64,000 bases of DNA from Bin5 sp965204705 (GTDB taxonomy: Bacteria > Chloroflexota > Anaerolineae > Caldilineales > Caldilineaceae): positions 1,240,001 to 1,304,000 of the forward strand of contig OZ242006.1 in the NCBI GenBank assembly GCA_965204705.1, written 5' to 3'. The position numbers and the translations under genes were made by a program. The notes beneath the pieces are model-generated. The model worked only from the letters and a program-made list of their open reading frames with translations. It searched no databases and was not told the origin of the DNA. Of this stretch, positions 1-8,166 are shown one piece after another. The number at the start of each line of letters is the position of its first letter. Within the stretch, counting starts at the first letter, position 1.

Positions 1-189
1 GTGCAGGAACTGGCCGCCAGCAAGGGCGTCTCCGTGCCCCAAATCGCACTGGCCTACGTCTACAACCAGCCCGATGGCATCCACGCGTTGTCAGGAGCTC
101 GAAACACTGAAGAGCTTAGCGTGAACGTCGAGGCATCTGAGATCAAATTGAACGAAGAGGAGATCGCCTATCTGGAGTTGAAGAGTTGA
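1..189 (+). CDS. Aldo/keto reductase, C-terminal fragment (gene starts before the window)
   Basis: Only the last 62 residues are visible, and the frame is open to the window edge. The segment with SVPQIALAYVYNQP and then a small 'SGARNTEEL' loop matches the end of aldo/keto reductases, where the loop helps bind the NADP(H) 2'-phosphate. The enzyme would reduce aldehydes or ketones with NADPH in the cytoplasm; the substrate cannot be told from this part. The GTG at position 1 is probably an internal codon and not the start. No gene is visible in the 240 bp that follow. Confidence 0.8.
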   Translation: MQELAASKGVSVPQIALAYVYNQPDGIHALSGARNTEELSVNVEASEIKLNEEEIAYLELKS

Positions 190-432
190 GTAGGCAAAGT
201 GAGGTTTCGGAGAATCAGCCTCATGAGATTTCTTACCACGAGCGGCGGTTTCCCCGAATCTTTCGTTGCGAAGACAATAATCTGGCTCGTAACATTGTAG
301 ATGCAATCGCGAGTGAATTAGACACTGTAATGTCCAAAGTGTTGGAACCGCCTAATTCCTTAGGCTAGAGGGATACTCAATTGCAACTACAACAAATCGA
401 TCTCTAGGCCAACGTCCCCTCGATTGGCGACA

Positions 433-837
433 TTACTGCTTTTCCCTTGTGCATGTCCCCTGGGCCCTCTTCGTTCCCTCTTCTCCCGTTTCCAACACAT
501 TTCGCAGCGCGGGCAAGAGTTCGGGGACAGCCTCCTGGATAACGCCCCAAATTATGCTGTCACTGATCGCCAGATAGGAATGGGCCAGACGATTGCGGAT
601 CCCTATGATAGCGTGCCAGGGAATCTCTGAGTGGGCCTGGCGTACTTCTTCGGGTATGTTCGTAGCAGCCTCGCCGATTAGTCGCAGCTTACGCAGCGTT
701 GCGTCATAAGTGAGTCATTCGGCGATGAAGGCTTCATGGTCCATTCCCTCAGTATAAGCAAGAACCTTTTCGCCGAAATCAATCATGTCCTGAATATAAA
801 AGCGCCAGGGGCGCCCTTTACGGTCGACATCAGACAT
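433..837 (-). pseudogene. hepT: HepT-type toxin (DUF86) interrupted by an in-frame TGA
   Basis: Read from ATG at 837, the frame encodes a HepT/DUF86 protein of about 134 codons with the family's RNase signature R-X4-H-X-Y (RNRLAHSY) near the C-terminus and the core LIGEAATNIPEEVR. Codon 41 (715-717) is TGA, inside the conserved stretch between FIAE and LTYDATLRKL. Relatives commonly have Arg or another polar residue there, so a CGA to TGA transition is the simplest explanation. Reading frame and motifs are otherwise intact, so the lesion is young or a sequencing error. The start overlaps the end of mntA by 8 bp, the usual antitoxin-first arrangement. As written, the toxin would be a 40-residue fragment and inactive. 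Confidence 0.82.
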
Positions 838-1120
838 CGACAGCCTCCTGCTCAACGAAGGGCTTGATCTCCTCTCTCAATTCCTGATGCGTTGCCATGT
901 CCACTGGGCAGCCAAGCAACTCTTCCAGGAAGCACTGGGCGCCAAAGTACTGCCTCCAATGGGGAGGCTTATCGAACCGCACCAGAACGTCCACATCGCT
1001 GTCGCTGGCAGCCTCATCGCGTGCAACCGACCCGAAGAGAGCGAGTTCAACGACGCCAAAGCGTTGCGCTAGATCGGGCTTGTGTTCCTTGAGCAGCCCC
1101 AAGACTTGCTCCCTGTTCAT
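830..1120 (-). CDS. mntA: MntA-type minimal nucleotidyltransferase antitoxin
   Basis: This is a 96-residue protein of the minimal nucleotidyltransferase family. It carries the nucleotide-transfer signature GSVARDEAASDSDVDVLV, that is GS-X10-D-X-D with the two metal-binding aspartates, followed by a later VDM aspartate. Family members neutralise HepT toxins by modifying (AMPylating) the Tyr of the toxin RX4HXY motif. The start at ATG 1120 (MNREQVLGLL) is preferred over a longer in-frame start at 1165 because a purine-rich GGAGAGAG lies just upstream and homologues begin there. It overlaps hepT by 8 bp, so the two genes are translationally coupled. It appears intact although its partner is interrupted. 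Confidence 0.88.
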   Translation of the reverse strand: MNREQVLGLLKEHKPDLAQRFGVVELALFGSVARDEAASDSDVDVLVRFDKPPHWRQYFGAQCFLEELLGCPVDMATHQELREEIKPFVEQEAVDV

Positions 1121-1265
1121 GACTCTCTCTCCTTGCCTGGCCAACGTCTTGAAGCAGAAGACCACGCGTATATTTTAAGCGATGTCGGGTGATTTGCCAG
1201 CACCGTGATCCACCCCTGAACTTTGCCATTTCGGGGCGGGTCCGCTTGTCCCATCGCTGGAAATT

Positions 1266-1296
1266 AAAAAGCGACCCGGCCTGTCACCCGGGTCGC
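1266..1296 (-). terminator. Rho-independent terminator downstream of tmRNA
   Basis: A perfect 9-bp stem (gcgacccgg at 1271-1279 with ccgggtcgc at 1288-1296) is followed, on the minus strand, by five Ts (1266-1270). It begins 6 bp past the tmRNA CCA end, as expected for an ssrA terminator. Confidence 0.9.
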
Positions 1297-1301
1297 CTTC
1301 T

Positions 1302-1712
1302 TGGTGGAGATGGCGGGAATCGAACCCGCGTCCGCAACATTCGCCCTGAAACGTCTACAAGCTTAGTTGATCTCTATGTGTTTTGTCGGCGGGCCTCGGA
1401 TCAACACGAGGCGCATCGCTGACTAGCCGATTCTCTTAGGCAACGTTATCGGCGTACCGATGCCGCAGCTCACAGTGTATGACAGCAACCGCCCAGCCTG
1501 CTGGCCCCACCGGGACGGGCCGTGGCCCTTGTTAAAGAGCCGGTGGCTTACTTAGGCCGCCGCAGCCGCAGAAGCGGCCGGGGTGAAACCAAAGTTGAAA
1601 GCCATGCCTGTGTTTTTGGCATTTGTATGTGTTTGCGCCTTTTTAACGTAGTCGACGCTCTACGGCTTGCAGTCTCAGGCCTGACAATGCCCCGTCGAAG
1701 CCGTTCATCCCC
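1302..1712 (-). ncRNA. ssrA: Transfer-messenger RNA (tmRNA)
   Basis: The tRNA-like ends are clear. The 5' end is GGGGATGAACGGCTTCGACG (1712 downwards). The 3' end has a T-arm with GGTTCGATTCC and finishes CATCTCCACCA at 1302, so CCA is encoded. The first seven bases GGGGATG pair with CATCTCC, including one G-U pair. The tag reading frame appears to resume near 1620, begins AKNTGMAFNF and ends SAAAAA before TAA at 1554-1552; the exact resume codon is inferred. The tag is long (about 22 residues) and its end is unusually alanine-rich, fitting an AA-type degradation signal. The 411-nt length is at the upper end for one-piece tmRNA. It rescues stalled ribosomes together with SmpB. Confidence 0.95.
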
Positions 1713-1768
1713 AGACCACCCTCAATATAGCGCATGAAACAGCCAAAGTCAATGCCGGCGTGTTTGCG

Positions 1769-2111
1769 GGGTGCAGTCCAAATTAGGGTGAACTTTCGGA
1801 CACCTCTGGAAACGACCAACCCAAAGCCAATTCGCGTCGCCGATCAGCGCAAGCGCCGTCGCCACTGACCACTGACTACTGACCACTGACCACTGCAGTT
1901 GTGCGGTCGGGCCTTCGGCCCTCCCTTGTGCGGGGGGATTCCCCCCGCAACGCCCCCCCCCTTACACCATGCCACGTTGGCGCCGCGTCGCCGGCGTACT
2001 GTCTATTCCACCTGTCGCCCACCCACGTCGTGCCGCGAAACCGTCCGCCGTGACCACGGTAGGGGCAGGCCTTGTGCCTGCCCACTCTCACCCCAAAAAT
2101 GGACTGCACCC
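1769..2111 (+). mobile_element. MITE-like non-coding element, copy 1
   Basis: The 343-bp element has imperfect terminal inverted repeats: gggtgcagtcca followed by ggtga on the left, and tcacccc then tggactgcaccc on the right. It is flanked by a perfect 9-bp direct repeat, gtgtttgcg, at 1760-1768 and 2112-2120, which is a target-site duplication. Inside are a short array based on ccactgac(t/c)a (about 1862-1895), a gggccttcggccc hairpin, a gcgggggga/ttcccccgc hairpin and a ggcaggccttgtgcctgcc hairpin. No protein frame in it resembles a transposase. Copies 2 and 3 are at 25486 and 31667. The right end lies 14 bp beyond the stop codon of the MFS gene. It is non-autonomous; the mobilising transposase is not in the window. 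Confidence 0.85.
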
Positions 2112-2125
2112 GTGTTTGCGTTCCG

Positions 2126-3379
2126 TCAGACTTCAGCCCGTTCCTGCCCTGTTTCACCCAGTGGCGAATCATCCCTCCTCGCCAGCGCCAGCAGCCACTG
2201 CGCCGGCAACAGCACCGCCGAAGAAACCGTCAACGCCACAGGGATTCGCACGGCCGTCCCGATCCAGCCTAGGACCGGCCCGCCCGCCGCCTGTCCCAGA
2301 GAGTTCGCCTGCCCCCATAGCGAGATGACCGTCGCCCGTTGCGCGCTGCGCGTATTACGAACGATCCACGCGTTTTCCAGCGGCTCAATCGTGCTGCGGC
2401 ACAGGTTGATCCCCCACAGAGCCACAATCGCCGTCCAGAACATACGAGTCCAAGAGAGGAGGAGAAGGCTGGCCGGCAGAAGCCCGTAGAGCATCGTCAG
2501 CCAGTTTATGGATCGCGCCCGTTCCTCTGCCGCCCGCCCCCGCCGCGCCAGCTCGTTGGCCGCGATCCCGGTCAGCGTCGCCCCCGCGCCGATGACGCCA
2601 AACCAAAACACCGCACTGTCCAGACCAAAGAAAGAGGGAATGTCGAAACTGTTCAGCAGGTGGGGGGTCCACAGACGGTCATAACCCTCACTGTATAGCC
2701 CGGTCACAAGGCTGAGGCCAACGACAATGCGCAGTGCCGGCTGCCCCCGCACCGCGCGCAGCCCTGCGCGCGCAGTATCCGCCATCTCCTTCCACGTCTC
2801 CCTTTCATCCGACGGCGTGGGGCGAAATCCCTTCTCCGGCATGATTAGTGCCATGCAAGCGGCAAGCGCGATATACAGCACACCACCGGCCAGAATCGGC
2901 AACTGCAGCCAGCGGCTCGCCAGCCACACGCTGACCCCGATACCCACAAACCCCGCGATCAATTCAACCTGCGCCGAACGCAAATAAACCGGCCCCGCCG
3001 CTTCTGCGCCGATCTCGTCGGCCAGCCAGGCCTGCAGCGCGCCGCTGAGAAAGGTATAGCCGATTCCCCACAACACCTGCGCGCCCAGCACAGCCCAGAA
3101 CATCGGGATCGATCCTTCCAGCAGAAAGCCGCAGCCGACCAGCGCCAGCCCGATGATCACCGAGAGCCGCCGCGAATAGACGTCGGCCACCGCGCCGGTA
3201 GGCACTTCAAACAACAGGACCGTTACCTCAAGCAGCGTGCCCACTAACACCATCTGAAATGGATTCAGGCCCACCGTCTCAACCTGATAAATCAGGTTGA
3301 TCGTAAAGACCAGCGCGTTGAAGAGCGCCCGCCCGCCACCTATGAAAAGATAAATTTGGGTCGGATTCTGCCTGTGCAA
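2126..3379 (-). CDS. MFS transporter
   Basis: This 417-residue, very hydrophobic protein has about 12 predicted membrane helices and an MFS motif-A-like loop between helices 2 and 3 (GAVADVYSRR). The hydrophilic central loop around residues 185-205 separates two six-helix halves. Family members are secondary transporters in the inner membrane, often drug or metabolite exporters; the substrate cannot be deduced. The gene is alone between tmRNA and SRP RNA and is transcribed on the minus strand. A MITE-like element is inserted 14 bp past its stop, so its native 3' end has been displaced. The start MHRQNPTQIY precedes the first helix directly. Confidence 0.85.
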   Translation of the reverse strand: MHRQNPTQIYLFIGGGRALFNALVFTINLIYQVETVGLNPFQMVLVGTLLEVTVLLFEVPTGAVADVYSRRLSVIIGLALVGCGFLLEGSIPMFWAVLGAQVLWGIGYTFLSGALQAWLADEIGAEAAGPVYLRSAQVELIAGFVGIGVSVWLASRWLQLPILAGGVLYIALAACMALIMPEKGFRPTPSDERETWKEMADTARAGLRAVRGQPALRIVVGLSLVTGLYSEGYDRLWTPHLLNSFDIPSFFGLDSAVFWFGVIGAGATLTGIAANELARRGRAAEERARSINWLTMLYGLLPASLLLLSWTRMFWTAIVALWGINLCRSTIEPLENAWIVRNTRSAQRATVISLWGQANSLGQAAGGPVLGWIGTAVRIPVALTVSSAVLLPAQWLLALARRDDSPLGETGQERAEV

Positions 3380-3506
3380 CTGGTTTCAGCTTCGTTAACA
3401 CGCGGCGTCCATCCCGGGCAACAATGTATGCGCCCCGGCGCCTGAGCTTGCAGTGGTCCGCCTGCGAGTGAGGGTGAAATGACGGTGTTTGGGTCCAAAA
3501 AGAAGC

Positions 3507-3653
3507 CGCGTGTTTGCACCGCTTCGCCAGCGACCAGGCACCCCTGTGGCACCCAGAACGATTCGCTTACCGCTGCTGCCTTCCGGCCCTGACGGGGTTC
3601 ACGGTGCCCTGCCGCACAGGACCCAGCGACTGACGAAGCGATGCAAACACGCG
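3507..3653 (-). ncRNA. ffs: Signal recognition particle RNA (small bacterial 4.5S type)
   Basis: The minus strand contains the SRP hallmark loop CAGGGCCGGAAGGCAGCAGC, where Ffh binds. The two ends form a long rod: GTTTGCATCGCTTCG at the 5' side pairs with CGAAGCGGTGCAAAC at the 3' side, and the pairing can be extended by CGCG on each flank. There is no Alu domain, so this is the small form. The 3' side runs into CTTCTTTTTGG, a plausible T-tract for termination. It lies immediately downstream of tRNA-Ser (3 bp gap) and is probably co-transcribed with it. Confidence 0.92.
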
Positions 3654-3654
3654 A

Positions 3655-3743
<89 letters not shown>

Positions 3744-3940
3744 GAATCGGAAAGGACGGCCCGCACTACGACCCGATGCCAACCCTTTCCAAAAAGCCGA
3801 ATCAGTATAGCCAAACGACGGAGGACAAGCAAATCTGGGGCAAAGAGGATGCCATGCAGTTTGGCCGCCCCACAATTGAAACGCCTCCAACGCAACACCA
3901 AGAACAGCCGAATACATTTCCCAAGGTCCGGTAGCGGAAT

Positions 3941-5005
3941 CTACTGATTCTCGGCCAGCCAGCGTGCCGCGCCCTTGGCAAAATAGGTCAGTATCATGTC
4001 CGCGCCGGCCCGCTTGATGCTTGTCAGACTCTCCAAGGCACACTTCTCCAGGTCGAGCCAGCCATTGGCCGCGGCCGCGTGGAGCATCGCATACTCCCCA
4101 CTCACCTGATACGCGGCCGTAGGCAGATTGAACTCTTGCCGAACCGCCGCCAAAACATCCAGATAGGGCAACGCCGGCTTGACCATGATCATGTCGGCCC
4201 CCTCTGCCACGTCGAGCGCAACCTCCTTAAGCGCCTCGCGGCGGTTGGCCGGGTCCATTTGATACTGGCTGCGGTCGCCGAACGAGGGAGGGCTCTCGGC
4301 TGCCTCGCGGAAAGGCCCGTAGAAACTGCTGGCGTACTTAGCCGCGTAGCTCAGAATCGGCACATGCTCCAACTCGGCCTCGTCCAGCGCACCGCGGATC
4401 GCCGCCACCATGCCGTCCAACATTGCCGACGGTGCAATGATGTCCGCACCCGCCTCGGCATGGACAACCGATGCCCTTCCCAGTAGCTCCAGGGTCGGGT
4501 CATTGAGCAGATAGCCCTCCGGCAGTGCCGAGTTGTAGCTGTCCACAGTCGACGAATTGATAATTCCGCAGTGCCCGTGATCCGTATATTCACAGAAACA
4601 CATGTCGGAGATGACGATCAGTTCCGGTGCAGCCTCTTTCAACGCCCGGATCGCCTCGGGCACTACCCCGTGTGGACTGAAATTATCGCTTCCGCACCAG
4701 TCCTTCTCCGCCGGAATGCCAAACAGGAGCACGGCCGGAATTCCCAACTCCAGAATCGAATCGGCCTCCCGGACCAATTCATCTACCGAGAGCTGGTACT
4801 GCCCCGGCATCGAGGAGATCGGACGGCGCTCGCCCCTGCCGTGGCGCACGAACAGAGGATAGATGAAGTCTGCCGGCGAAAGCGTTGTCTCACGCACCAA
4901 CCGCCGCAGCGCCGCGCTGATCCGCGTCCGTCGCGGGCGCACTACCGGCTCCGCAGGGTTCGTGAGACCGTTGATGGTGGTCTGCACAGGCTGTAAGGTG
5001 TTCAT
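3941..5005 (-). CDS. hemB: Delta-aminolevulinic acid dehydratase (porphobilinogen synthase)
   Basis: The enzyme condenses two 5-aminolevulinate molecules to porphobilinogen, the second common step of heme and corrinoid synthesis, in the cytoplasm. The 354-residue length fits the family. Both active-site lysines are visible: K223 in LSYAAKYAS and the Schiff-base K276 in MVKPALPYLD. A Cys-X-Cys-X7-Cys cluster (C136, C138, C146) marks the zinc-dependent class. The first 30 residues are a variable extension. The gene closes the hemC-hemD-methyltransferase-hemB run on the minus strand; about 80 bp separate it from the decayed methyltransferase. Confidence 0.96.
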   Translation of the reverse strand: MNTLQPVQTTINGLTNPAEPVVRPRRTRISAALRRLVRETTLSPADFIYPLFVRHGRGERRPISSMPGQYQLSVDELVREADSILELGIPAVLLFGIPAEKDWCGSDNFSPHGVVPEAIRALKEAAPELIVISDMCFCEYTDHGHCGIINSSTVDSYNSALPEGYLLNDPTLELLGRASVVHAEAGADIIAPSAMLDGMVAAIRGALDEAELEHVPILSYAAKYASSFYGPFREAAESPPSFGDRSQYQMDPANRREALKEVALDVAEGADMIMVKPALPYLDVLAAVRQEFNLPTAAYQVSGEYAMLHAAAANGWLDLEKCALESLTSIKRAGADMILTYFAKGAARWLAENQ

Positions 5006-5086
5006 GGTTTTCCGCCATTTTCACTTCATTCATGCTAGATAATCTCTCGCGTTCACCATCCGCCCCGTCCCTGAGGCAGTCAAGTT

Positions 5087-5865
5087 TCAATCTAATCGCG
5101 CCAGTTGGCCCCAATACAGATTCGTCTCATACGGAAATGCAAGCGCGCCTTCCACCTGGTGACGTACAATAGCCCATGCAGCGCCTGGACAAACCACTCG
5201 TGTCGCTTGTCAGACGGCAGCGGCGCATAGGAAGATGAGAACGCTCGTCCTCGAAACTGGTCCTAGCTATATGACTGAAGATTCGCAAAGCGAGCCTGCG
5301 CCAGGGAAACCCCTTTGCCAAGGAAACCGTTCACCGTCTCGGGCCGCTTGTTTTTCTCCGCCACTCTAATGTAATCCTGATCAAGTTTCTCCAGAATCGC
5401 CTCGTACTCCTCCGTCACAACGGAAAGCGCAGCCGACCGCGAATTCCAGACGAGAACAATCCAGCCAGGAGCCTGCAGAATTCGTATGAATTCATTCCGC
5501 GCACGCACCGGCTCAAACCAGTGAAATGCCTGACCCGCTGTCACCAGATCAAACGACGCCCTGGGCAGACCGGTGCTCTCCGCCGTCCCGTCGACGCCGC
5601 GAAAATTCCCCTTGCCGCAAAGACACCTGTCTCCCGCCTCGCGCATGGCTCTGTTCGGCTCCACACCAACTACTTCGCAGCCAAGTTCGACGAACTGCTC
5701 AGCCAGGAATCCCGTTCCGGAGCCGATATCGGCCACCCGCCAGCTGCTTTCGAGACTAATCTCCCTCTGCAGGAATGGTATGATTTCCCGGGGGTAATGC
5801 GGCCGGTATCTGAGATAGTTCTCGACCCGGCCACTGAAGCGGGCGTTGGAATCCGGCGTCGTCAT
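5087..5865 (-). pseudogene. Class I SAM-dependent methyltransferase, broken by an amber codon and a frameshift
   Basis: The first 200 codons encode a normal methyltransferase N-terminal part, with the SAM-binding loop VADIGSGTGFLAEQF and the GVEPNRAMREA strand. Codon 201 (5263-5265) is TAG. Beyond it the same frame continues with DQFRGRAFSSSYAPLP, a recognisable family C-terminal motif, and relatives have an aromatic residue at the stop, so TGG to TAG is likely. Further on the conserved end FPYETNLYWGQLAR is found only in another frame, ending at TGA 5087-5089, so a frameshift exists between about 5200 and 5140. The start overlaps hemD by 4 bp. Two independent lesions favour a real pseudogene over a single sequencing error. 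Its substrate is unknown. Confidence 0.85.
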
Positions 5866-6662
5866 CGACGGCGACGGGCAAAATGGGACTTCAGGCTCTG
5901 TACCAGCCCTTCAACCGTCCGACTTTCGGCCACCACTTGCACTGGCAACTCATGCCGTCGAGCTGCCTCCGCCGTCATTGGCCCGATGCAGGCAACAGTC
6001 ACGTCACAGAGCATGCCGGCATCACCGCTTTCCGCCTTGAGCCGGCTCACAAAATTGTGGACCGTCGAGGCGCTCGTAAACAGGACGACATCCACATCCC
6101 CCTGCCAGAAATGCCGCGGCAGATCATCCCCGCCATGTCCTACAACCGTCTCATAGGCTGCCACCGCCCTGACCTCTGCACCGGCCCGCTGCAAAGCCCT
6201 CACCAGCACCGGACGCGCGATCGCCGACTGCGGCAGAAACACACGGCTTCCCCTGCCAACCTGCAGGCTGGCCGCTAGTGATTCAGCCACATACTCCTCC
6301 GGCAAAAGGTCTATGACAAGGTTCAATTCCTGCGCGATTGCGGATGCGGTCGCCGAACCGACGGCCGCCACCTTCGTTTTGGATCGGGCCACACTTTCTG
6401 GATCGATGCCCAGTTCCCGCAGCCGGTCAGCCAGTATATATACAGTGTTTGTGCTGGTCACAATCAGCCAGTCGAACTCTCCACGTCCCAATTCACCCAG
6501 CGCTGCGTCAAATTCGGCCGAATCGGAGCATGGCTCGATTTCGACCGTAGGATAGTGCAGCACTTGGGCGCCCTCTGCTTCTAACAATCGGGTCAGGGTT
6601 GGCGCTTGCCGCAAGGCGCGTGTGTTGGCGATTCGAAGGCCTGTGAGCGTCTGCGTAGTCAT
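5862..6662 (-). CDS. hemD: Uroporphyrinogen-III synthase
   Basis: The enzyme closes hydroxymethylbilane to uroporphyrinogen III with inversion of ring D. Sequence conservation in this family is low, but the 266-residue protein has the two-lobed pattern: N-terminal LRIANTRALRQAPTLTRLLEAEGA, the linker-side motif WLIVTSTNTVYIL, and the second-lobe motif DVVLFTSASTVHNFV followed by CIGPMTAEAARRHEL. Position directly after hemC and in a hem operon makes the assignment secure. It overlaps the downstream methyltransferase pseudogene by 4 bp (ATGA-type coupling). Confidence 0.93.
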   Translation of the reverse strand: MTTQTLTGLRIANTRALRQAPTLTRLLEAEGAQVLHYPTVEIEPCSDSAEFDAALGELGRGEFDWLIVTSTNTVYILADRLRELGIDPESVARSKTKVAAVGSATASAIAQELNLVIDLLPEEYVAESLAASLQVGRGSRVFLPQSAIARPVLVRALQRAGAEVRAVAAYETVVGHGGDDLPRHFWQGDVDVVLFTSASTVHNFVSRLKAESGDAGMLCDVTVACIGPMTAEAARRHELPVQVVAESRTVEGLVQSLKSHFARRRR

Positions 6663-6707
6663 CTTTAGCGGTTCTTCCTTATCTGGATGGAAACGTTAAT
6701 ATGTCTA

Positions 6708-7739
6708 CTATGGCTGCCGGTTCTCGTCCGGCATCTCTTCGATCTCAGCAATCTGCTCGATGATCTCCCGGGCCCCCTGCAGTAACACTCGTCGCCCTAG
6801 GGCCCGGCCCAACTGGCCTGGCTCTTCGCGTGGACCGACAATCCGCTCATCGATCTGTCGGCTGCCGTCCGGGGAACTGACCCGGCCCCAGAGTCGCAGG
6901 CTTTGCTCCGACCTCCCGCCTGTGGAGCTGCCGGCATCCACACCATGTCCGCTACACTCTCCCAGCGCGCCAACGGACGCACGACAGCCTCCCCCGAGCT
7001 CGGCCAGAAAGGCCCGCTCGGCCGTCACGGCAGCCCGTGTCTCCTGGTCATCAATGCCCCCGAAAAAAGCCAGCCATTCAGGCTCCTTCCGGCACTGAAC
7101 CGCCAGCGCGCCCTGGCCGGGGGCTGGCAACATCGTCTCAAACCGCAGAGTGACCGAAATGTGAGCCTCAAGCCCCAGCCGTTTCAGCCCCGCAACGGCC
7201 AGAACCGCGGCATCATACTTTCCCAGCGGATCAAGCGTCTTGCGCACACGCGTGTCTACATTGCCTCGTATATCCACGATCTGTAGGTCCGGGCGCCGCG
7301 CCAGCAACTGGGCCGCCCGGCGCCGGCTGCCTGTACCGATCACAGCCCCTTCTCGAAGTTCCGGGAGGCCGTACCACACTGCCTCTAATGCCTCCCCCCC
7401 GTCTCGCACTACGAGTGCATCCGCAACATCGCCCCTGGTCGGAATCGCACCCAGAACCAACCCTTCCGGATCAACGACAGGCAGGTCCTTCAAGCTGTGT
7501 ACGGCTCCGTCAATACTGCCGTGCCGCAGCCTCTCCTCTAATTCCAGCGTGAACAGTCCTTTCCCACCAATGCTCGGTAAAGGTCTGTCCTTAAACCTGT
7601 CTCCCTTGGTCTGAATAACGACCGTTTCCACTGACAAGCCAGGATACAGCCCGCGCAGCAGCGTAGCCACATGCTCTGTTTGCCAAAGAGCTAGTGCCGA
7701 TCCTCGGCTGCCTAGACGAATATGACGAGGGGTGGACAT
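6708..7739 (-). CDS. hemC: Hydroxymethylbilane synthase (porphobilinogen deaminase)
   Basis: It polymerises four porphobilinogens into hydroxymethylbilane. The N-terminal LGSRGSALALWQTEHV, the catalytic-loop region GAVHSLKDLP with the active-site Asp following, GTGSRRRAAQLL, and the cofactor attachment cysteine C252 in GGGCRASVGALG are all present. The length of 343 is slightly above the usual 310 because of an insertion after the Cys domain rich in Gly and Ser. It is the first gene of the hem operon; 45 bp separate it from hemD. The region upstream is shared with divergent pyrC. Confidence 0.96.
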   Translation of the reverse strand: MSTPRHIRLGSRGSALALWQTEHVATLLRGLYPGLSVETVVIQTKGDRFKDRPLPSIGGKGLFTLELEERLRHGSIDGAVHSLKDLPVVDPEGLVLGAIPTRGDVADALVVRDGGEALEAVWYGLPELREGAVIGTGSRRRAAQLLARRPDLQIVDIRGNVDTRVRKTLDPLGKYDAAVLAVAGLKRLGLEAHISVTLRFETMLPAPGQGALAVQCRKEPEWLAFFGGIDDQETRAAVTAERAFLAELGGGCRASVGALGECSGHGVDAGSSTGGRSEQSLRLWGRVSSPDGSRQIDERIVGPREEPGQLGRALGRRVLLQGAREIIEQIAEIEEMPDENRQP

Positions 7740-8166
7740 TCCAGATAGGATACGGGCGGCATTCCGCCAACGCTTGCTTTGGTCGTGGTACGGTAAGTCG
7801 GCTCAGCCCAAACGCGAAGAGAATTGCTTGCAAAAACCTATCCCAAGATCTCTTTCCCAGAGACGCTGTAAGCATAGCAGTAGCCTATCCACTGGGCAAA
7901 TGCAGCCGTTCTTAGGCAAGATCCTGAATCAATCAGTACGATAACCAAGAGGGCAGAACGCGGGGATTCTGACTTAAGTCGTTTCGCACTCCTCCCCTCC
8001 GACATCCGCGCCATTGAAGACCCACCCAAGCAATCCCTAAAACCCATCCCAAATCTGCAAATCATGCTTCAAGATCTGACCTCGATCGCAGGACATTCTG
8101 TCTGTTGCCGCTTCCACAACATTCAAGTAAAATGGGGCAGTTTTATCTGAACTTGGTTAAGGACCA
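7740..8166. other. Divergent intergenic region hemC / pyrC
   Basis: 427 bp without a credible gene. It must hold the promoters of both the hem operon (minus) and pyrC-pyrB (plus). I see no riboswitch, strong inverted repeat or recognisable operator. A purine-rich taaggacca just before pyrC is its ribosome binding site. Confidence 0.5.

Noticed and set aside
1862..1895. Short tandem array of ccactgac-type units as a possible CRISPR
   Set aside because: Units are about 10-14 bp with no spacers and lie inside the MITE.
1899..2489. Long plus-strand open frame across MITE copy 1 and the MFS gene's 3' part
   Set aside because: It runs across the element and antisense to the transporter; low-complexity Pro/Arg composition and no homology pattern. 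Copies in other elements carry unrelated frames.
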